In this document: in pieces, positions 24,309 to 27,840 of the stretch
How the letters are laid out: every line of letters starts with the position of its first letter
How positions within the stretch are numbered: position 1 is the first letter of the stretch
Source of the DNA: DALYJJ01 sp031969915
Lineage (GTDB): Bacteria > Acidobacteriota > Terriglobia > Bryobacterales > Bryobacteraceae
DNA length: 27,840 nt
Assembly: GCA_031969915.1 (NCBI GenBank)
Contig: DALYJJ010000082.1
Location: forward strand, 1 to 27,840
Direction: 5' to 3'
The notes under the pieces: generated by a model
Databases searched by the model: none
What the model saw: only the letters and a program-made list of their open reading frames with translations
Told to the model about the DNA's origin: nothing
Program-made: the position numbers and the translations under genes

Positions 24309-25109
24309 TCAGGGCCGCAGCAGGCGCTGGCGCGCCGCTTCGTACAGCAGGATGCCCGCCGCCATGGCCGCGTTGAGCGACTCGACCGACTTGGTGGGGA
24401 TCCGAATATCGATCGCGCCGCTTCGAAGCCGATCGCTCAACCCCCGGCCTTCGTTGCCGATCAAGAACGCGCACTTCCGGGTGAGATCCAAATCGCCGAG
24501 CGACCGCTGATGCGCTCCAGGCATGGCCGCGTAGATATCCAGGCGCCGCTGCTCGAGCGCCGTCCGCACCAGGTCCCCGCCGAGCCCCGCCGAATGCGGT
24601 ACTCGAAAGAGCGAGCCCGCCGAGGCCCGCAGCGTCTTCGGGTTCCACGGGCTCACGCTCCCCTTGACGAAGAACACGCCCGAAGCGCCAAACGCCTCCG
24701 CCGCCCGTACGATCGCTCCCGCGTTGCCCGGGTCCTGGATCCCGTCGAGAACCGCGACCAGCGATTGTCCCCGGAAGAGCTGATCGAGAGTCCAGGAGGG
24801 CGGCCGGACCAGCGCAATGATTCCCTGGCTTGCTTCGGTTGTCGAGAGCGCCTGGAAAACGGAGTCGGCGAGCACCAGGACCTTGAGCCGGGGCAGGCCG
24901 CGCACGTGCGCCTCCACGGTGGAATGCACGGACTCGGCGGCCAGCACCAGCTTGATTTCACAATCGCTGCGCAGCGCCTCTTCGAGCAAATGAAAGGTCT
25001 CGGCAAGCGCGAAACCGTCTTCGGTCAAGGTCCCGCGCAAAGCCGCACGGCGGATGTCCTTCAGCAGAGGGTTCCGCGCGCTGGTGGGCGTGCGCGCGAC
25101 TTCCGGCAT
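24309..25109 (-). CDS. SpoU/TrmH-family RNA 2'-O-methyltransferase
   Basis: An S-adenosylmethionine-dependent RNA ribose methyltransferase with the knotted SPOUT fold. The 266-aa protein has an N-terminal RNA-binding substrate domain (NPLLKDIRRAALRG, FALAETFHLLEEAL) and the three SpoU motifs: VLDGIQDPGNAGAIVRAAEAFG, FLIGNEGRGLS, and IPTKSVESLNAAMAAGILLYE. Motif 3 keeps the SLN but has NAAMA where NVSVA is common. The target (23S rRNA as in RlmB, or tRNA) cannot be determined by eye. The ATG at 25109 is favoured; an in-frame GTG at 25118 would add three residues, and neither has a clear ribosome-binding site. It is the first of the pair with rarA. Confidence 0.9.
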   Translation of the reverse strand: MPEVARTPTSARNPLLKDIRRAALRGTLTEDGFALAETFHLLEEALRSDCEIKLVLAAESVHSTVEAHVRGLPRLKVLVLADSVFQALSTTEASQGIIALVRPPSWTLDQLFRGQSLVAVLDGIQDPGNAGAIVRAAEAFGASGVFFVKGSVSPWNPKTLRASAGSLFRVPHSAGLGGDLVRTALEQRRLDIYAAMPGAHQRSLGDLDLTRKCAFLIGNEGRGLSDRLRSGAIDIRIPTKSVESLNAAMAAGILLYEAARQRLLRP

Positions 25110-25157
25110 ACTGACCACACTAACATGCGGGGTGAAAACCCGGCCCCGGCGCCGCGC

Positions 25158-25565
25158 CTACCGCCGCGAGAGCATCTCCGTGACGGCGACCCCCACTTCG
25201 GCGAGAAACTCGTCCAGGTAGGCCGCCTTGCGAATGAACCGGTGCGCGCCCATCGCCACGGCATCGCGCTCGTCGGTGGGGGACTGGGAGGAAGTGAGAA
25301 TCGCCACCGGCACCGCGCCGAACCAGCTCAGGCTTCGCATCCGTTCGAGCAGCACCCGGCCTTCGGTCTTCGGGACGTTCAGGTCCAGCAGGATGATGTC
25401 CGGGGCTTCGCGTGACGCCGAGATGGCTCGCCACGCCTCCTCGCCGTCTGAATAGTGCAGGAGCTCAAACGTGAGCTTGCGCTCGCGGAGAGCCTCGCGG
25501 ATCAGGAACACGTCACCCGGGTTGTCTTCCACGAGAAACACCCGGACAGGGCGCGGCGCAGTCAT
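25158..25565 (-). CDS. Single-domain response regulator (CheY/Rcp1-like)
   Basis: A 135-aa receiver with no output domain. The acidic pair Glu13/Asp14 lies in VFLVEDNPGDVFLIREAL, the phosphoacceptor Asp61 in DIILLDLNVPKTEG, Thr91 in ILTSSQSPTD, and the conserved Lys113 in FIRKAAYLDEF. The residue after the Lys is Ala where most receivers have Pro. The NPGDVFLIREAL and LDLNVPKTEGR wording resembles Rcp1-type regulators that serve bacteriophytochrome or other hybrid kinases. No kinase gene is adjacent. ATG 25565 is the only sensible start. It lies on the same strand as, and 112 bp after, the M3 peptidase. Confidence 0.92.
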   Translation of the reverse strand: MTAPRPVRVFLVEDNPGDVFLIREALRERKLTFELLHYSDGEEAWRAISASREAPDIILLDLNVPKTEGRVLLERMRSLSWFGAVPVAILTSSQSPTDERDAVAMGAHRFIRKAAYLDEFLAEVGVAVTEMLSRR

Positions 25566-25677
25566 GGCTGGTCTTTCGCGACCGCAACAACGATACAGCG
25601 ACGGTGTAATTCCATTCGACGCCTTGCCGGCCGAAAAGGCAACGCGATCTTCCTCTGAGTCGCGCCAGCGGTTCGCT

Positions 25678-27729
25678 TTAGCCCGACAGGCCGGAACGGA
25701 CCAGAAGGGCGGTCAAGTCCGGATCGCGGCCCATGAAGTCGCGGTACAACTGACCCGGGTCGTCGCTGTCGCCCCGCGCCAAGATCTTGTCCCGGAACTC
25801 GGCGCCGGCGCGCTCGGAGAAAATCCCTTCTTGCAGGAAGCGGGTGAAGGCGTCGGCGTCCAGCACTTCGGCCCACTTGTACGAATAGTAACCGGCCGCG
25901 TAGGCCACGGGGCTGGAGAACAGGTGCGTGAAGGAGGCGATCATGCCGTAGTCGTCAGGCAACTGGGAAGGCTGATACGGCTGCATCTGGTCGCGGCTGT
26001 AGGCCAGCAGCGGGCCATCCTTGGCCGGGTCGTAGCGCCGGTGCAACGCGAGGTCGAGCGCGGCAAACGCCAACTGCCGCATCTGCCCGCTTGCCGCGCG
26101 GAACGTCCGCGCCCGGCGCATCTTCTGGAAGAGGTCTTCGGGAATCGCCGCCCCGGTTTGATAGTGGCGCGCGAACAGGTCCAGGCTCTCCCGCTCCCAG
26201 CACCAGTTCTCCATGATCTGCGAGGGCAGCTCGACGAAATCCCACGGTACGTTCGTACCAGCCAGGCTGCGCACTTCCACTCGGCTCAGCAGCAGGTGCA
26301 GCAGGTGGCCGAACTCATGGAAGATCGTCTCCACCTCGTTGTGCGTCAGCAGCGACGGCTTGCCGCCCACGGGAGGCGTCAGGTTGCCGCAGATCGTTCC
26401 CAGGTGCGGCTCGAACCGGTCCGTGGACGGTCCGCCAATCAGGAATGCGTCCATCCAGGCGCCCCCGCGCTTGGTTTCCCGGGGGAACCAGTCCGCGTAA
26501 AAGCCGCCCAGCAACAGCGAACCGTCCGCGTCGAAGACCTCGTAATACTGTGTGCTCTCATGCCACAGCGGGACGCCGTTTCGCGCCTCCACCCGAACGG
26601 AGAAGATGCGCCGCACCAGTTCGAAGAGGCCGGACACCACCCGCTCCATGGGAAAGTACGGCCGCAACTCCTCTTCGTCGAAGTCGTAGAGGGCCTTGCG
26701 CTGCTTCTCGGCGTAATAGCCGACGTCCCACGGCTCGAGCGCGGGCGCCTGCGGGCCCTCGATTTCGCGCCGGAAAGCGAGCAGCGATTCCTGCTCTCTC
26801 ACGAAGCCCGCCGCGGTGCGCCGCCGCAGGTCCTCGACAAACTCCTCCGCGCGCGCGCCCGTCTTGGCCATCCGCTCTTCGAGTACGAAATCGGCGAAGT
26901 CCCGGTAGCCCAGCAGCCGCGCCTTCTCGCGCCGCAACTCCAGAATCCGAAGCATCAGCGGGACGTTGTCGAAGGGTTCCGACGTGGCGCGCATGTTCTG
27001 CGCCCGCCACACGTCGCGGCGCACCGAGGCATCGTCCAGGTAGGTCATCACCGCGATGTAGCTGGGCGCCTGGAGCGTAAACCGCCACCCGTCCAGGCCT
27101 TTTGCCTTCGCGCTCTCGCGCGCCGCCTCGCGCGCCGATTCCGGCAGCCCGGCCAGGGCCCCTTCGTCGCGCAGGACCAACTCGAACGCGTTGGTGGCGT
27201 CCAAAACGTTTTCGCCGTACTTCGTGGTGAGCTTCGTCAATTCGACGTCCAACTCCTCCAGTCTCCGTTTGCCCTCCGGCGCCAAATCCGCGCCGTGGCG
27301 CCGGAACCCGTCGACGGTCTTGCGCAGGAAGCGGCCCCGCGTGCCGGAGAGGCCCTGCGCTTCCTCCGTCGCCGCGTAGGTCTTCACCGCGTTCCACAGC
27401 CCCTCGTCGAGTGAAATGCCCGAATAGAAGGCGCTGGCCGGCCCTTCCACCGCGTTGAGCGCGGCCCGCATCTCCTTCGACGAGCACACCGCTTCCAAAT
27501 GGCGGACCAGAGTGAGCGCGGCATCGAGCGGCTCGGTCATGGTGTCGATCGCGGCCAGGGTGTTCTGGTAGGTGTGCGACGCGGGCGCGTCGGCGATCTC
27601 CCGCAGCCGGGCGCGGGCCTCTCCGATCAGGCGCGTGACCGCCGGTTCCACCTCGGCGGCGCTGATCTCGGGAAACGGAATCGGACGGCGGATATCGAGT
27701 AGAGAATTGCGGGACGGATCCAGCTCCAT
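25678..27729 (-). CDS. M3-family zinc metallopeptidase (oligopeptidase A-like)
   Basis: A cytoplasmic endopeptidase that degrades peptides, including cleaved signal peptides in the E. coli enzyme. The 683-aa length equals that family. The zinc motif HEFGH is at 471-475, with the third ligand Glu500 in VPWDFVELPSQIMENW, both intact. Other family parts are GGAWMDAFLIGG, LLTHNEVETIFHEFGH, and YAAGYYSYKWAEVLDADAF near the C-terminus. No signal peptide is seen. ATG 27729 is chosen because residues upstream of it (an in-frame ATG at 27765) are Arg-rich and lie before TACAAT (27743-27738). That hexamer is 8 nt from the start, so the mRNA may be leaderless. Confidence 0.94.
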   Translation of the reverse strand: MELDPSRNSLLDIRRPIPFPEISAAEVEPAVTRLIGEARARLREIADAPASHTYQNTLAAIDTMTEPLDAALTLVRHLEAVCSSKEMRAALNAVEGPASAFYSGISLDEGLWNAVKTYAATEEAQGLSGTRGRFLRKTVDGFRRHGADLAPEGKRRLEELDVELTKLTTKYGENVLDATNAFELVLRDEGALAGLPESAREAARESAKAKGLDGWRFTLQAPSYIAVMTYLDDASVRRDVWRAQNMRATSEPFDNVPLMLRILELRREKARLLGYRDFADFVLEERMAKTGARAEEFVEDLRRRTAAGFVREQESLLAFRREIEGPQAPALEPWDVGYYAEKQRKALYDFDEEELRPYFPMERVVSGLFELVRRIFSVRVEARNGVPLWHESTQYYEVFDADGSLLLGGFYADWFPRETKRGGAWMDAFLIGGPSTDRFEPHLGTICGNLTPPVGGKPSLLTHNEVETIFHEFGHLLHLLLSRVEVRSLAGTNVPWDFVELPSQIMENWCWERESLDLFARHYQTGAAIPEDLFQKMRRARTFRAASGQMRQLAFAALDLALHRRYDPAKDGPLLAYSRDQMQPYQPSQLPDDYGMIASFTHLFSSPVAYAAGYYSYKWAEVLDADAFTRFLQEGIFSERAGAEFRDKILARGDSDDPGQLYRDFMGRDPDLTALLVRSGLSG

Positions 27730-27737
27730 GTGTTCGG

Positions 27738-27743
27738 ATTGTA
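27738..27743 (-). promoter_or_regulatory. Candidate -10 element of the M3 peptidase gene
   Basis: TACAAT on the minus strand lies 8 nt upstream of ATG 27729. No Shine-Dalgarno intervenes and no good -35 is visible. It fits the same spacing as the tgt, Rsh and ridA-like candidates. Confidence 0.4.
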
Positions 27744-27804
27744 GCAGCCGCGGCGCGCGCCGCACCCGGGCTAGGGAACCTCCGATGTCGTTGGTTTTGC
27801 AAGT

Positions 27805-27840
27805 TGTCCGGTTTTGTTAGCACGTCATCTGTCCGGTTTG
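27805..27840. repeat. Short direct repeat at window end, possible insertion-sequence terminus
   Basis: TGTCCGGTTTTG at 27805-27816 recurs as TGTCCGGTTTG at 27830-27840, 25 bp apart, and runs off the window. Repeated short blocks beginning TG occur at the ends of some insertion sequences, such as the IS21 family. No transposase is visible here, so this is only a suggestion. Confidence 0.3.

Noticed and set aside
24292..24648. 119-residue N-terminal extension of RarA
   Set aside because: It overlaps the RNA methyltransferase on the same strand in another frame and has no homology; MSLFDVPQP at 24291 is the normal family start.
25471..27414. 647-codon open frame on the plus strand opposite the M3 peptidase
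   Set aside because: Arg/His/Gln-rich translation with no family motif; it is the shadow of a GC-rich gene whose opposite strand carries an intact HEFGH peptidase.

Overview
The window is a gene-dense, GC-rich bacterial chromosome segment with no stretch over about 170 bp lacking a gene. It most likely comes from an Acidobacteriota member, perhaps Solibacter/Bryobacter-like. The assignment rests on a PadR regulator abutting a long MacB/FtsX-type 'ADOP' permease (a hallmark of that phylum), a SecF with a large periplasmic insertion, a TonB-ExbB-ExbD-ExbD cluster with a TPR lipoprotein, and the overall gene style. Species-level identity cannot be read from the sequence.

Layout. (1) 1-1226 (-) is the 5' part of cysS, divergent from tgt (1290-2429). 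tgt is followed by yajC, secD and secF, the conserved tgt-yajC-secDF export locus. (2) 5809-9281 (+) is an energy-transduction operon: tonB, exbB, two exbD genes and a TPR lipoprotein, closed by a strong intrinsic terminator. A third exbD follows the terminator. (3) 9936-12565 (+) holds a bifunctional-type RelA/SpoT enzyme overlapping a DUF971 gene by 4 bp. (4) 12573-13394 (-) is an unrecognised three-helix membrane protein. (5) 13483-16428 (-) is padR plus the ADOP permease, divergent from an RND efflux adaptor/pump pair (16497-20812, +). The 68-bp gap between them carries a palindrome-rich promoter. (6) 20840-22414 (-) has a secreted Asp-box beta-propeller-like protein and a PilZ protein. 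Divergent from pilZ is a RidA-family protein with a signal peptide (22543-22977, +). (7) 22978-27729 (-) has rarA, a SpoU/TrmH RNA methyltransferase, a single-domain response regulator and an M3 oligopeptidase. The window closes on short direct repeats that could be the tip of an insertion sequence.

Taken together, much of the segment concerns envelope work: Sec-dependent export, proton-motive-force coupling to the outer membrane, efflux and secreted proteins. Stress signalling (Rsh, PilZ, response regulator) and housekeeping RNA/DNA maintenance are interspersed. I found no CRISPR array, tRNA, rRNA, prophage or defence island. The most interesting non-coding signals are four -10-like hexamers 6-8 nt upstream of start codons (possible leaderless transcripts), the padR/RND intergenic palindromes, hairpins between tonB, exbB and exbD, and a third exbD isolated behind a terminator.
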